NCBI RefSeq assembly: GCF_019665785.1
Contig: NZ_CP081149.1
Location: 1,054,001 to 1,118,000 of the forward strand
DNA length: 64,000 nucleotides
Origin: Deefgea piscis
Lineage (GTDB): Bacteria > Pseudomonadota > Gammaproteobacteria > Burkholderiales > Chitinibacteraceae
Direction: 5' to 3'
A program made the translations under genes and the position numbers. A model generated the notes under the pieces. It did no database searches, was not told the DNA's origin, and saw only the letters and a program-made list of their open reading frames with translations. Below are positions 9,019-17,382 of this stretch, in pieces; within the stretch, counting starts at the first letter, position 1, and every line of letters begins with the position of its first letter.

Positions 9019-10026
9019 CTATACTTTTTGCCGCCAGTTGATATGGGCGGCGACCCAACTTGATTCCACCGTTTCGCCCGCGAGTAAAGCCTGTATGCGT
9101 TGTAAACTTTGGGCGGCCAGCTGGGCGCTATCTTGCACTACGGTATTGATCGGTAGTGGCATGCAGTCTAGCAAACGATGATCATCAAAGCTAAGTAAAT
9201 GTTGCGGTGCATTGTTAAAGTGATTGTGTTCATTCATAAAGGCTAAAACGCCTTCGAGTAATGAAATCGAGGCGGTAAAAATCGCCTCAGGGTAACGCCC
9301 TAAAAGGGTGTAACACTCACTCATCATGGCGTAGCCACTTTGATTTTGATAATCACGCTGCCAAATAAGCGCCGGATTGAGTGCTAATTGCCGAGTTTGC
9401 CAAGCACGTTGGTAGCCGGCAAGCCGGTCAATACTGGGTGATAGCAGCATTTGCCCACCAAAATAGGCGATCTCAGTCACGCCTTGCGCGAGCGTATGCT
9501 CGATTAAAGTAAACACTTGTTCTTCGGCATTGCTCACTACAAAAGGCAAATTGCTATCGATCACGCGACGATCGACCAAAACTAGCGGTAAACGCTTGGC
9601 CCATTTGGCGTAGAGCTTGGCATTGTTGGTGCACGGCACCAGCATGAGTCCATCCACTTGGCGCGCTAATAATTGCTCAACCGCTTTGGTTTCCATATCG
9701 GCTTGATCGTTACTGCTGACTACAAACAGTTGAAATCCAGCATCACGGCATAAGGGCTCGAGGGCTTGAGCGAGCAGGGCGTGGGCAAAATTGGTGAGCT
9801 CCGGCACGACTAAACCTAAAGTGCCGCTGCGGCGTGAGCGCAATAAGCGTGCCGAAGCCGAAGGTTGAAAATGATGCTCAGCGGCGACTTCCCGCACTCG
9901 TGCTACGGTACTGGCAGCGATTCGGTATTGTTCTGCTTGGCCATTGAGTACCATACTGGCCGTTGTTTTAGAAACCCCGGCCAGTTGGGCAATATCCGCC
10001 ATCGTCAGGCGTTGAAAAGCGGTCAT
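9019..10026 (-). CDS. LacI-family regulator, Cra/FruR-like, at the end of the rbs operon
   Basis: This is a DNA-binding repressor with an N-terminal LacI helix-turn-helix (MADIAQLAGVSKTTASMVLNG) and a periplasmic-binding-protein-like effector domain. Position suggests it controls rbsKDACB, as RbsR does. The sequence looks more like E. coli Cra/FruR: the QYRIAASTVARVREVAAEHHFQP segment, GLVVPELTNFAHALLAQALE, and the C-terminal SLLEGVLAFMNEH...LLSFDDHRLLDCMPLPINTVVQDS. At 335 residues it is normal length. A hairpin with a T-run sits between rbsB and this gene, so it is likely expressed at a lower level. The ligand is unknown. Confidence 0.88.
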   Translation of the reverse strand: MTAFQRLTMADIAQLAGVSKTTASMVLNGQAEQYRIAASTVARVREVAAEHHFQPSASARLLRSRRSGTLGLVVPELTNFAHALLAQALEPLCRDAGFQLFVVSSNDQADMETKAVEQLLARQVDGLMLVPCTNNAKLYAKWAKRLPLVLVDRRVIDSNLPFVVSNAEEQVFTLIEHTLAQGVTEIAYFGGQMLLSPSIDRLAGYQRAWQTRQLALNPALIWQRDYQNQSGYAMMSECYTLLGRYPEAIFTASISLLEGVLAFMNEHNHFNNAPQHLLSFDDHRLLDCMPLPINTVVQDSAQLAAQSLQRIQALLAGETVESSWVAAHINWRQKV

Positions 10027-10035
10027 GCTAATCCC

Positions 10036-10064
10036 ATAAAAAAGCCGACACCATGGTATCGGCT
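10036..10064 (-). terminator. Attenuator/terminator between rbsB and the regulator gene
   Basis: On the minus strand, AGCCGATA-CCATGG-TGTCGGCT is followed by six T residues and then the regulator's start codon. Partial readthrough would set low regulator expression. Confidence 0.7.
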
Positions 10065-10084
10065 GATCTTGTTGCGGTGGCGCT

Positions 10085-11017
10085 TTATTGAGTCACTAAT
10101 GCCAGTGGCACTGGAATCGATTTTTCAACAGCTTCGCCTTTACTTAATTTGATTGCTGTATCGACGCCCATTTTACCGATAAGTTCGGGTTTTTGTTGCA
10201 CAGTTGCACTTAATTGCCCGGCTTTCACTGCTTTTACGGCATCAGGGGTGGCATCAAAACCAACGACGACCACATTTTTTAAGCCTGCCGCTTCAATGGC
10301 TTTAAATGCACCTAAGGCCATTTCATCGTTGTGAGCAAAAACGGCGGTAACGTTTTTATTGCCTTGCAAGATGTTTTCCATCACCGATAAACCCTTAGCA
10401 CGGTCAAAATCTGCGGTTTGTTTGGCAACAAGTTTGACATCGGCATGGCCATCTACCACTGAATGGAAGCCTTGACCGCGCTCGCGTGCCGCTGAAGAAC
10501 CCGGAATGCCTTCCAGTTCAACCAGATTGCCTTTATTGCCGATTTTTTCCAGGATGTACTCGGCCGCCATTTTACCGCCAGCTTTATTGTCGGAGGCAAT
10601 ATGGGCGCTAACGTCGGCACCGTTAACATTACGATCTAGAGAAATCACTTTAATACCGGCATTCATCGCTTCTTTAACGACACCGGCAACAGCATCTGAA
10701 TCCGTTGGGTTAATCATAATGATTTGGACTTTTTTCTGAATCAAATCTTCGATATTCGAGATTTGTTTTGCCGAATCGTCTTGTGCATCCACCGTAATTA
10801 AAGTGACGCCTTGGGCTTTAGCTTCGGTATCTGCCCCATCACGTAGCGCAACAAAAAATGGATTGTTTTGGGTTGAAATCGCCAGGCCGATGGTGACCGC
10901 TCCCGAGGCTGTCGCGGCAGGCGCACTTGCAGCTTGTGTGTCAGGACCTTGTTTGGAACAGGCCATTAAACCTGCAGCCAATAAACCAACTAAAAGCGGG
11001 GAAAGAATGCGTTTCAT
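10085..11017 (-). CDS. rbsB: Ribose ABC transporter substrate-binding protein RbsB (predicted lipoprotein)
   Basis: This binds ribose in the periplasm for RbsAC. The start MKRILSPLLVGLLAAGLMACS has a lipobox (LMAC), so unlike E. coli RbsB it should be lipid-anchored after cleavage before Cys. The mature part shows the family pattern VTIGLAISTQNNPFFVALRDGADTEA, INPTDSDAVAGVVKEA, ISLDRNVNGADVSAHIASDN and VFAHNDEMALGAFKAIEAAG. Translation may instead begin four codons upstream at 11029. It follows rbsC after a 141-bp spacer with a strong stem-loop, an arrangement that often raises binding-protein expression over the permease. Confidence 0.95.
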   Translation of the reverse strand: MKRILSPLLVGLLAAGLMACSKQGPDTQAASAPAATASGAVTIGLAISTQNNPFFVALRDGADTEAKAQGVTLITVDAQDDSAKQISNIEDLIQKKVQIIMINPTDSDAVAGVVKEAMNAGIKVISLDRNVNGADVSAHIASDNKAGGKMAAEYILEKIGNKGNLVELEGIPGSSAARERGQGFHSVVDGHADVKLVAKQTADFDRAKGLSVMENILQGNKNVTAVFAHNDEMALGAFKAIEAAGLKNVVVVGFDATPDAVKAVKAGQLSATVQQKPELIGKMGVDTAIKLSKGEAVEKSIPVPLALVTQ

Positions 11018-11113
11018 GTTTGACTCCAATCAAATATAGAAAAACTACGGGGTATTGCTTCTTATGCACTGCTTGTTATTCGTTGTAGGGCAATACTGCT
11101 GTTATTTGTAGTA

Positions 11114-11144
11114 ACCGATTACATTCATATGCAAGGTAATCGGT
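11114..11144 (-). promoter_or_regulatory. Stem-loop in the rbsC-rbsB spacer
   Basis: ACCGATTAC / GTAATCGGT form a perfect 9-bp stem with a 13-base loop in the 141-bp gap between rbsC and rbsB. There is no following T-run, so mRNA stabilisation or processing is more likely than full termination. The half-site TAATCGG also occurs in the palindrome upstream of rbsK, so an internal operator is possible. Confidence 0.5.
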
Positions 11145-11170
11145 CTCGCTACTGCTGTGTTTTAGGTCGA

Positions 11171-12109
11171 TTATTTTTTATTTGCGCGATCCAGTAAGAC
11201 GGCGAGCAAAATCACCACGCCTTTGATGACCTGCTGGTAAAATGATGAAACGCCAAGCAAGTTCAAACCGTTATTCAAAATCCCGATTAATAGGGCGCCA
11301 ACTAAAGTGCCGAAGATCCAACCACGACCACCAGTGAGACTGGTGCCGCCCAAGACCACCGCCGCAATCGCATCCAATTCATAGCCAGTACCGGCTGTCG
11401 GTTGCGCCGAGCTGAGTCGAGAGGTCAAAATCATCCCTGCTGTTGCCGCCATTGCACCTGATAGGGTGTAAACCCAGATTTTGATGCGATCGGTATTGAT
11501 CCCAGAAAGACGCGCGGCTTCTTCATTGCCACCAACGGCATAGACGTGGCGACCAAATACAGTCTTTTTGAGGACAAACCAAAACACCGCAAACATCACC
11601 AACATGATAATCACCGGCACCGGAATCAAGCCGGCAACATAGCCACCGCCGAGCATGGCAAAAAAGTCGCTGTGTAAACCCGAAATCGGGCGGCCATCAG
11701 AAAAGACCAAAGAGAGTCCACGTAAAATAGTCATCATGCCAAGAGTGGCAATAAACGGCGCAACCTTGCCTTTACTAATCACCAGCCCATTGAGCATCCC
11801 CATACCGGCGCCGGCCAAAACCCCTACGCTGGTTGCGACCACGGGGTCAATCCCATGACTGAGCATTAGCGCGGTAAGGACCGATGACAGCGCGAGGATC
11901 GAACCGACCGATAGATCAATCCCACCGAGTAAAATGACCAGCGTCATCCCAAAGGCGATCAAAGCATTGATAGACACTTGGCGAAATACATTGAGTAAGT
12001 TGCCAACAGTCAGAAAATCGGGGCTAGTGATGGCCAAGCCAGCGACTAAGACTAAGAGTGCCAAAAAAGGACCTAATTTTTGGAGTGTGGCTTTTTGTTG
12101 TACGTTCAT
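11171..12109 (-). CDS. rbsC: Ribose ABC transporter permease RbsC
   Basis: This is the membrane permease of the ribose importer. The 312 residues are almost wholly hydrophobic, with 8-10 predicted helices. Family motifs are FGMTLVILLGGIDLSVGSILALSS (residues 55-78), GKVAPFIATLGMMTILRGL and the ATPase-contacting EEAARLSGINTDRIKIWVY. The C-terminus GLNLLGVSSFYQQVIKGVVILLAVLLD matches RbsC. Its start overlaps the rbsA stop by 4 bp, so translation is probably coupled. Confidence 0.96.
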   Translation of the reverse strand: MNVQQKATLQKLGPFLALLVLVAGLAITSPDFLTVGNLLNVFRQVSINALIAFGMTLVILLGGIDLSVGSILALSSVLTALMLSHGIDPVVATSVGVLAGAGMGMLNGLVISKGKVAPFIATLGMMTILRGLSLVFSDGRPISGLHSDFFAMLGGGYVAGLIPVPVIIMLVMFAVFWFVLKKTVFGRHVYAVGGNEEAARLSGINTDRIKIWVYTLSGAMAATAGMILTSRLSSAQPTAGTGYELDAIAAVVLGGTSLTGGRGWIFGTLVGALLIGILNNGLNLLGVSSFYQQVIKGVVILLAVLLDRANKK

Positions 12110-13581
12110 TTCAAACCTCCTGTTGCGGCAGTCATAATGGTTTCGGCGGATGCTTGGCTAAAAATGCCAGCCTGACGACCTTGGTGCATCACTAAAATTC
12201 GATCACTTAAGGCCAAGACTTCGGGTAGCTCAGACGAGACCATGACAATCGCAACACCTGATTGGGCTAATTCATTAATAATTTGGTAAATCTCGGCTTT
12301 GCCACCCACGTCGACACCGCGAGTGGGTTCGTCCAGCAGTAATACTTTTGGCGCAATCCCCAACCATTTGGCAAACACGACTTTTTGTTGATTGCCACCT
12401 GAGAGCGATTGCACTTCAAGCTCGGCGTCGCGAGTTCGAATATGCATACGGTCGATTTCTCGCTGCACCACTTGCATTTGCCGCGCATGGTGGATAACGC
12501 CGTAGCTGGCATGGGCCGATAAATTGGCTAAGGTGGCATTTTCACGGACTGACATACCCAGCACTAAACCTTGGTTTTTGCGATCTTCGGTGACAAAGCC
12601 AATACCGGCGGCGATGGCGTCACTGGGTTGATTACAAATGAGCGCTTGGCCATCAAGCTCGATGCGGCCGGCTACTTTTCGGTTAATCCCAAAAATGGTT
12701 TTCAGAATCTCACTGCGCCCAGCACCCATCAGGCCAGCAATACCGAGCACTTCTCCGGCCCGCACTTCAAAATTAATACCGCTAATGCTGGCGTCGGCTA
12801 AATCACTGACTTTAAGTCGAATTTCACCCAATTGGGCGTTGCGCACTGGAAAGCGATCGCCGATCTCACGACCGACCATCATGCGTACAATTTCATCAAA
12901 ATTGGTTTTTACAATCTCGCGCTCGCCAACAAACTGCCCGTCGCGTAGTACTGAAATTTTGTCGCAGACTTTAAAGATTTCTTCCATTCGATGTGAGACG
13001 TAAACGATGCCCACACCGCGGGATTTCAAATCGGCAATAATGGCAAATAGTTTTTCAGTTTCGCGCTCAGAAAGGGCCGCAGTCGGCTCATCCATAATCA
13101 GCGTTTGGGCATTGAGCGATAGGGCTTTAGCGATTTCGACCATTTGCTGCTGACCGATCGATAATTGCCCAGCTTCAATATCGGGATCGAGATTTTCAAT
13201 GCCAAGCAATTGCAGATATTCCAAGCATTGCTCGCGCATTTTGATGCTATTGATCACACCAAAGCGTTGCGGCTCGCGCCCTAAAAACATATTCTCCATC
13301 ACCGATAATTGCGGGATGAGATTGAGCTCTTGGTGAATAATCGCAATGCCGTACTGCTCTGCATCATTGGTGCTGTGGATTTTGACCGTTTTACCATCCA
13401 CTGCGATTTGACCTTGATCGGCTTGGTGCACGCCGCATAAGATTTTCATCAGTGTTGATTTGCCAGCGCCGTTCTCACCCATTAAGGCATGGACTTGACC
13501 ACGTTCGAGCGAAAACTCAACGTTCTCAAGTACTTTGACCGGGCCAAAGGCTTTGCTGATGCCACTCATTTTAATCAACAT
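12106..13581 (-). CDS. rbsA: Ribose ABC transporter ATP-binding protein RbsA
   Basis: This is the tandem ABC ATPase of the ribose importer. The first domain has Walker A GENGAGKST (near residue 38), signature LSIGQQQMVEIAKAL and Walker B LIMDEPTAAL. The second domain has the degenerate P-loop GLMGAGRSEI usual for the sugar CUT2 family and a good signature SGGNQQKVVFAKWL with LLLDEPTRGVD. At 491 residues it is of normal length. It follows rbsD after 8 bp and overlaps rbsC by 4 bp. Confidence 0.96.
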   Translation of the reverse strand: MLIKMSGISKAFGPVKVLENVEFSLERGQVHALMGENGAGKSTLMKILCGVHQADQGQIAVDGKTVKIHSTNDAEQYGIAIIHQELNLIPQLSVMENMFLGREPQRFGVINSIKMREQCLEYLQLLGIENLDPDIEAGQLSIGQQQMVEIAKALSLNAQTLIMDEPTAALSERETEKLFAIIADLKSRGVGIVYVSHRMEEIFKVCDKISVLRDGQFVGEREIVKTNFDEIVRMMVGREIGDRFPVRNAQLGEIRLKVSDLADASISGINFEVRAGEVLGIAGLMGAGRSEILKTIFGINRKVAGRIELDGQALICNQPSDAIAAGIGFVTEDRKNQGLVLGMSVRENATLANLSAHASYGVIHHARQMQVVQREIDRMHIRTRDAELEVQSLSGGNQQKVVFAKWLGIAPKVLLLDEPTRGVDVGGKAEIYQIINELAQSGVAIVMVSSELPEVLALSDRILVMHQGRQAGIFSQASAETIMTAATGGLK

Positions 13582-13589
13582 GCCGCCCC

Positions 13590-13988
13590 CTAAAAAATAA
13601 CGCCGGAATACAGCACAATATTGGCGTAAGGGCTGGCTTCACCGGTACGAATAATGGCGCGTGCATGGTGGCTTAACTGTTTGAATTGTTCATGCGCTAC
13701 AAAGTCAATCTTTACGCCTTGTTGGCGCATGGTTTCAGCTTGGCTGGCGACTGCAGGATTAAGGCTTTGACATTCACTGGCAAGTACCGCCCGTTCGACT
13801 TGAAAGTCGGCCAAAATGCTATCCAATACGGTGAAATAAGCCGGATTGCCCAGTTCAATCGATAAATCGATACATTCAACATGTGGTGGAATCGGTAAGC
13901 CACAATCGGCAATCACGATGCAATCGGTATGGCCCATACTGGCCAGCACCCGACTGATATCTCGGTTGAGATGTCCATGTTTTTTCAT
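13590..13988 (-). CDS. rbsD: D-ribose pyranase RbsD
   Basis: This catalyses interconversion of beta-D-ribopyranose and ribofuranose so that ribokinase receives the furanose form. At 132 residues it is slightly shorter than E. coli RbsD. Diagnostic features are HGHLNRDISRVLASMGHTDCIVIADCGLPIP at the N-terminus, with the catalytic His in HGHLN, and AIIRTGEASPYANIVLYSGVIF at the C-terminus. It overlaps rbsK by 4 bp and is followed by rbsA. Confidence 0.96.
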   Translation of the reverse strand: MKKHGHLNRDISRVLASMGHTDCIVIADCGLPIPPHVECIDLSIELGNPAYFTVLDSILADFQVERAVLASECQSLNPAVASQAETMRQQGVKIDFVAHEQFKQLSHHARAIIRTGEASPYANIVLYSGVIF

Positions 13989-14893
13989 AGCAACTCCTTA
14001 GCATCATTGGCGGCTAAAAAAGCCTGTAATTGCGCTAAAGTGGGCATACCGCCTTGTGCGCCAGCTTGAGTCACCGATAAAGCGCCTGCCGCACACGCCA
14101 TTTTACTGGCCTCGGCTAAGCCCAAATGCCAGAACGCGGCCAATGCGCCATTGAATGTGTCACCTGCGCCAGTGGTATCGACTGCCGTTACTTTAAAGCT
14201 GGCTTGCTGTTGTAGTTCGCCGTTGGCATTGGTGTAATAAGCGCCGTCTTGGCCGGCGGTCATTAAAACTTTACCCGGATGAGCCGCTAGGCTGGCCTGC
14301 CAATCGGCCTCGGGAAGACCTAATGCTGCAGCTAGCTCGTATTCATTGGGCGTGAGTAAGCTCACTTGTTCTAGCAAGGCTTTGGATAAAGGCATTGCTG
14401 GTGCTGGATTGAGAATAAAGGGTTTGTTGTGACGTGCGGCGAGCTGTGCAGCCATCTCGATCGTGGCCATCGGTGATTCAAGTTGGGCCAGCACCACATC
14501 GGCATTGATAAATGCCGCTTCAGCAGCGAGTAAGTCGGCAGGACTTAGATCGGCATTGGCCCCTGGAACAACAATAATGGCGTTTTCGCTACCGGCAAGG
14601 GTGATGGCGGCAATGCCGGTTGCTTGGTTTTTGCTTTGACTAAGCCATTCAGTATTGATGCCTTCATCGGCGAGGGCTGTGATGAGTTCTTGACCAAAAG
14701 CATCGTCACCGACGCGGCCAATCATTGTCACTTGAGCCCCCAATCGCGCTGCGGCAACCGCTTGATTCGCGCCTTTACCACCGTGATAGGTGGCAAAAGA
14801 CTGCCCAAACAGCGTTTCTCCTAGGCGGGGAAACTGCGCGACATGAACGACTAAATCCATATTAATACTACCAACAACCAAAACCTGACTCAT
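13985..14893 (-). CDS. rbsK: Ribokinase RbsK
   Basis: This phosphorylates D-ribose at O5 with ATP, feeding the pentose phosphate pathway. It is a PfkB-family sugar kinase of 302 residues. The N-terminal VVGSINMDLVVHVAQFPRLGET and GGKGANQAVAAARLG bind ribose. The C-terminal DTTGAGDTFNGALAAF carries the anion hole and catalytic Asp. A good GGAGG ribosome-binding site precedes the ATG. It is the first gene of rbsKDACBR; in E. coli rbsK comes after rbsB, so the order is rearranged. Confidence 0.96.
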   Translation of the reverse strand: MSQVLVVGSINMDLVVHVAQFPRLGETLFGQSFATYHGGKGANQAVAAARLGAQVTMIGRVGDDAFGQELITALADEGINTEWLSQSKNQATGIAAITLAGSENAIIVVPGANADLSPADLLAAEAAFINADVVLAQLESPMATIEMAAQLAARHNKPFILNPAPAMPLSKALLEQVSLLTPNEYELAAALGLPEADWQASLAAHPGKVLMTAGQDGAYYTNANGELQQQASFKVTAVDTTGAGDTFNGALAAFWHLGLAEASKMACAAGALSVTQAGAQGGMPTLAQLQAFLAANDAKELL

Positions 14894-14911
14894 GATGCCT
14901 CCGCAACGATG

Positions 14912-14924
14912 CTAATCGGATTAG
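14912..14924. promoter_or_regulatory. Palindrome before rbsK, candidate LacI-type operator
   Basis: CTAATC-G-GATTAG lies 19 bp upstream of the rbsK start and overlaps the likely leader. Size and symmetry fit a LacI-family operator, so the Cra-like regulator at the end of the operon could bind it. This assignment is inferred from position and symmetry only. Confidence 0.5.
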
Positions 14925-14977
14925 GTGATGAATTTCTCATCGATTTGGTATGCTAAACCGTAATCAGCAACGCAAAA

Positions 14978-14991
14978 TTGATTTATATCAA
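14978..14991. promoter_or_regulatory. FNR/Anr box
   Basis: TTGAT-TTAT-ATCAA is an exact match to the FNR/Anr consensus TTGAT-N4-ATCAA. It lies 85 bp before rbsK and 258 bp before the lipoprotein gene. The position is better suited to control of rbs, or of a promoter with a long leader on the other side. Confidence 0.6.
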
Positions 14992-14996
14992 ACTAA

Positions 14997-15020
14997 TGTA
15001 GTGAAAATAAATACACTACA
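14997..15020. promoter_or_regulatory. 24-bp dyad operator candidate
   Basis: TGTAGTG-N10-CACTACA is a perfect 7-bp inverted repeat whose arm centres lie 17 bp apart, starting 6 bp after the FNR box. Its AT-rich centre fits a dimeric regulator site. Confidence 0.45.
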
Positions 15021-15248
15021 TCCCTAGTGCGGTAAGCCTGTAGATTGCTAATAAAGGGGTGGAAAATAAAAAAAAGAAGCCAAATCTGGGCAATAAAGAT
15101 GCTGAAAAAATTGCATATCAAAGCGAGCATTTTTGAGTGTTTCAGCGTGATTGCAAGCTTAAATATGGGTAACCATTTGTATTTTTGCTTGCTGTTCTGA
15201 GGCGGATTTTTTAAGCTGCGCGATTAAGAAAATAAAATGAGTTAGAAC

Positions 15249-16481
15249 ATGAATTTACGTAGTCTGGGGGCATTAGCCATCAGCATGACCTTGGCCGCCT
15301 GTGCGACACCTTCACCGCAGCAAACTGCGGCGCCTTTGCCGGTCGTCACGCCGACTGCGTCAACGACGCCAGTGGCCTTGCCAACGCCCACACCCACTGC
15401 AACACCAATCCCTGCTGTCGTCATCGAGCCGATATTGACTCCTGCGCCGGTTGCGACCGCAAAACCATTGAGTGTGCAAGAAGCTCGCGCTTTATTAAAT
15501 CAATTATTGCCAGCCAAAATGCCCGAGCGAGCAGGGTGGTCGGCCGATATTTTGGATGCCTTTACAGCATTAAAATTGCCGTACACCGCCGCTTATTTCT
15601 GCGCGGCAGCAGCAACGATTGAGCAAGAATCAAGCTGGCAGGGCGATCCAACGGTACCGGGATTGCCGAAAATTGTCTGGAGCGCGATTGGCGATCGAGC
15701 AGCGAAATACCATATTCCATTGATTGCAGTGCAAACGGCATTACTTAAAAAATCACCAACTGGACAAAGTTACAAAGCTCGAATTGATTCGCTACGCACC
15801 GAGCGTGAAATGAATGCCTTATTTGAGGATTTGGCCGATGAAGCTGAAAATCTTAATTTGCCACTCAATATGAAAAATCCGATTCGTACCGGCGGTCCAA
15901 TGCAAGTGAGCGTTGAATTTGCGCAGGGCCACGTTAAGGCATGGCCTTATCCTTATGCAATGAAGGGTAGCGTACGCAGTGAAGTGTTTACGCGTCGAGG
16001 TGGGACGTATTTCGGTCTAGCCATTTTGCTGCAATACCCAGCGCCCTATACCGATATGGTGTATCGCTTTGCTGATTACAATGCCGGACGCTACGCCAGT
16101 CGCAATACCGCATTTCAACAGCTGGTTTCTAAACTCACCGGACAAGCTCTAGAGCAAGACGGCGATTTACTCCGCTATAGCAATGGCACCCCGACAGGCA
16201 CAAGTAGCACGCAAACGGCCCTTTATCGACTAGCTAAACAATTGGGCATGAGTAATGAAGCGATTTTACGTGATCTGAAACTAGAAAAATTATCTGGCTT
16301 TGGTCAAACCGAGCTGTATAAAAAAACCTATGCACTTGCAGAAAAAAATGGCCAGACTTTCCCGCGTGCTGCATTACCGCAAATCGATTTAAAAAGCCCC
16401 AAAATCACGCGAAAACTAACCACTGAATGGTTTGCCAAACGCGTTTTATGGCGCTACGAAACCTGTATGGCACGGCGCTGA
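15249..16481 (+). CDS. DUF1615 (YaiW-like) outer-membrane lipoprotein
   Basis: This is a predicted lipoprotein with signal peptide and lipobox (LAISMTLAACA, Cys near residue 18). A Pro/Thr/Ala-rich linker follows (about residues 20-75), then a globular domain. That domain (AYFCAAAATIEQESSWQGDPTVPGLP, then GGPMQVSVEF and YRFADYNAGRYASRNTAFQ) matches the DUF1615 family, of which E. coli YaiW is a member. The EQESSW and ADYNAGRYASRN segments recall lysozyme-like folds such as lytic transglycosylases, but activity is unproven. At 410 residues it is of typical length. It is divergent from rbs and is followed by a strong bidirectional terminator. Confidence 0.85.
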   Translation: MNLRSLGALAISMTLAACATPSPQQTAAPLPVVTPTASTTPVALPTPTPTATPIPAVVIEPILTPAPVATAKPLSVQEARALLNQLLPAKMPERAGWSADILDAFTALKLPYTAAYFCAAAATIEQESSWQGDPTVPGLPKIVWSAIGDRAAKYHIPLIAVQTALLKKSPTGQSYKARIDSLRTEREMNALFEDLADEAENLNLPLNMKNPIRTGGPMQVSVEFAQGHVKAWPYPYAMKGSVRSEVFTRRGGTYFGLAILLQYPAPYTDMVYRFADYNAGRYASRNTAFQQLVSKLTGQALEQDGDLLRYSNGTPTGTSSTQTALYRLAKQLGMSNEAILRDLKLEKLSGFGQTELYKKTYALAEKNGQTFPRAALPQIDLKSPKITRKLTTEWFAKRVLWRYETCMARR

Positions 16482-16509
16482 TACTTACTCAGTTATCGTG
16501 ATTAGAGCG

Positions 16510-16540
16510 AAAAAAAGAAGGGATATCCCTTCTTTTTTTT
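16510..16540 (+). terminator. Bidirectional terminator
   Basis: AAAAAAAGAAGGGA-TA-TCCCTTCTTTTTTT lies between convergent genes: the DUF1615 lipoprotein on plus and a PEP-CTERM gene on minus. The A and T runs allow use from either side. Confidence 0.88.
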
Positions 16541-16556
16541 CGTCTGAGTATTTTGA

Positions 16557-16931
16557 TTACTGATTACGTCTGCGGCGTGCCATCAGTAAAGCACATAGCC
16601 CAATACCCATTAGCGCATAGGTTTCAGGCTCTGGAATCGGTGGAGTTGGGGCTGAGTCGTTCAGTACAGAAAAATCGCTAGGTGTTGCTCTTCGCTCGGG
16701 CGCACCTGCAAAAGCGGGTGAATCGACAAAAGAAACCAAACTCCCCGACAAAGCATCCTGTGCCGACATTGTATTGTTGGTAAATAGCGACTCAATCGCC
16801 GCATAACCATTTTGCTGTTCACCCGATAGGACTGAGATCGACGGCGAGTCAATAACCGCATGGTGCTGAATTATTGATGCGTGCGAATTCAAGCAAACTA
16901 GGCAAAGTAAGGCTATAAAATTAAATTTCAT
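16557..16931 (-). CDS. PEP-CTERM sorting-domain protein (small)
   Basis: This is a secreted protein of 124 residues with a signal peptide (MKFNFIALLCLVCLNSHAS) and a C-terminal exosortase sorting signal: PIPEPETYALMGIGLCALLMARRRRNQ, which is a PEP motif, hydrophobic helix and Arg cluster. The middle ~80 residues show no recognisable domain. XrtB, encoded 7 kb away, is the obvious processing enzyme. It is transcribed away from the eps operon. A 19-bp palindrome lies about 90 bp upstream of its start. Confidence 0.9.
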   Translation of the reverse strand: MKFNFIALLCLVCLNSHASIIQHHAVIDSPSISVLSGEQQNGYAAIESLFTNNTMSAQDALSGSLVSFVDSPAFAGAPERRATPSDFSVLNDSAPTPPIPEPETYALMGIGLCALLMARRRRNQ

Positions 16932-17382
16932 TGAGTACGAGTATTATATTTTGATGATAGTCGTTTTGTTGATAGAGAAAAGCTATCAAATAGACAATAT
17001 CAGTTATAGGTCAATAAGTTAGCAAACATTGCTAACCGCTTTTCGTGCCGAGCACTTCGTGTTCATGCGACTGAAAACGATGGATTTAGCCTAAAAAAAA
17101 GCAAGATTTATACAATCCAAAATGTGGCTTATGCGATCAGCATGGCGCAAGTTTACGTAAAATTCAACGTTTAACTAGGTATTTGGTAAGTTTGCAACTG
17201 ACTATTAACAAGCTTTGATAGATATTAGATTATGATAAATTACTAAATAGCCATAGTTGTATTTAATTCACAGTAATCAATGACAGTGGTATAGTTCGCA
17301 GTTGGTTTGTAAATAAGTAATTAAATCTTAAAACTTTGTATTGATAATGTGTCTGGCACTCTATTTTTGGAATAAACCGGTA
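16932..17382. other. Divergent region between a PEP-CTERM gene and epsL
   Basis: This AT-rich, 451-bp gap is without a credible gene. It must hold the promoters for the minus-strand PEP-CTERM gene and for the eps operon. The clearest structure is the palindrome at 17018-17036. A TGGCAC hexamer at about 17354 recalls half of a sigma-54 promoter, but the -12 GC is absent. Confidence 0.6.
17018..17036. promoter_or_regulatory. 19-bp palindrome upstream of the eps/PEP-CTERM pair
   Basis: GTTAGCAA-ACA-TTGCTAAC is a perfect dyad. Its outer GTTA...TAAC resembles the GTTAAT...TTCTAAC motifs in front of the two PEP-CTERM genes at 43405 and 44236. It is a candidate operator for a regulator shared by the PEP-CTERM regulon. 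Confidence 0.45.

Larger units (their letters stand above)
14894..15248. other. Divergent regulatory region between rbsK and the DUF1615 lipoprotein gene
   Basis: This 355-bp gap holds three dyad elements, each listed separately: a 13-bp palindrome near rbsK, a perfect FNR/Anr box and a 24-bp dyad. It has no plausible open reading frame. Promoters for both divergent genes must lie here. Confidence 0.7.

Noticed and set aside
17354..17369. TGGCAC hexamer as a sigma-54 promoter before epsL
   Set aside because: The -24 half matches, but the required GC at -12 is missing (TTTTGG), and it lies within the upstream extension of the epsL frame.
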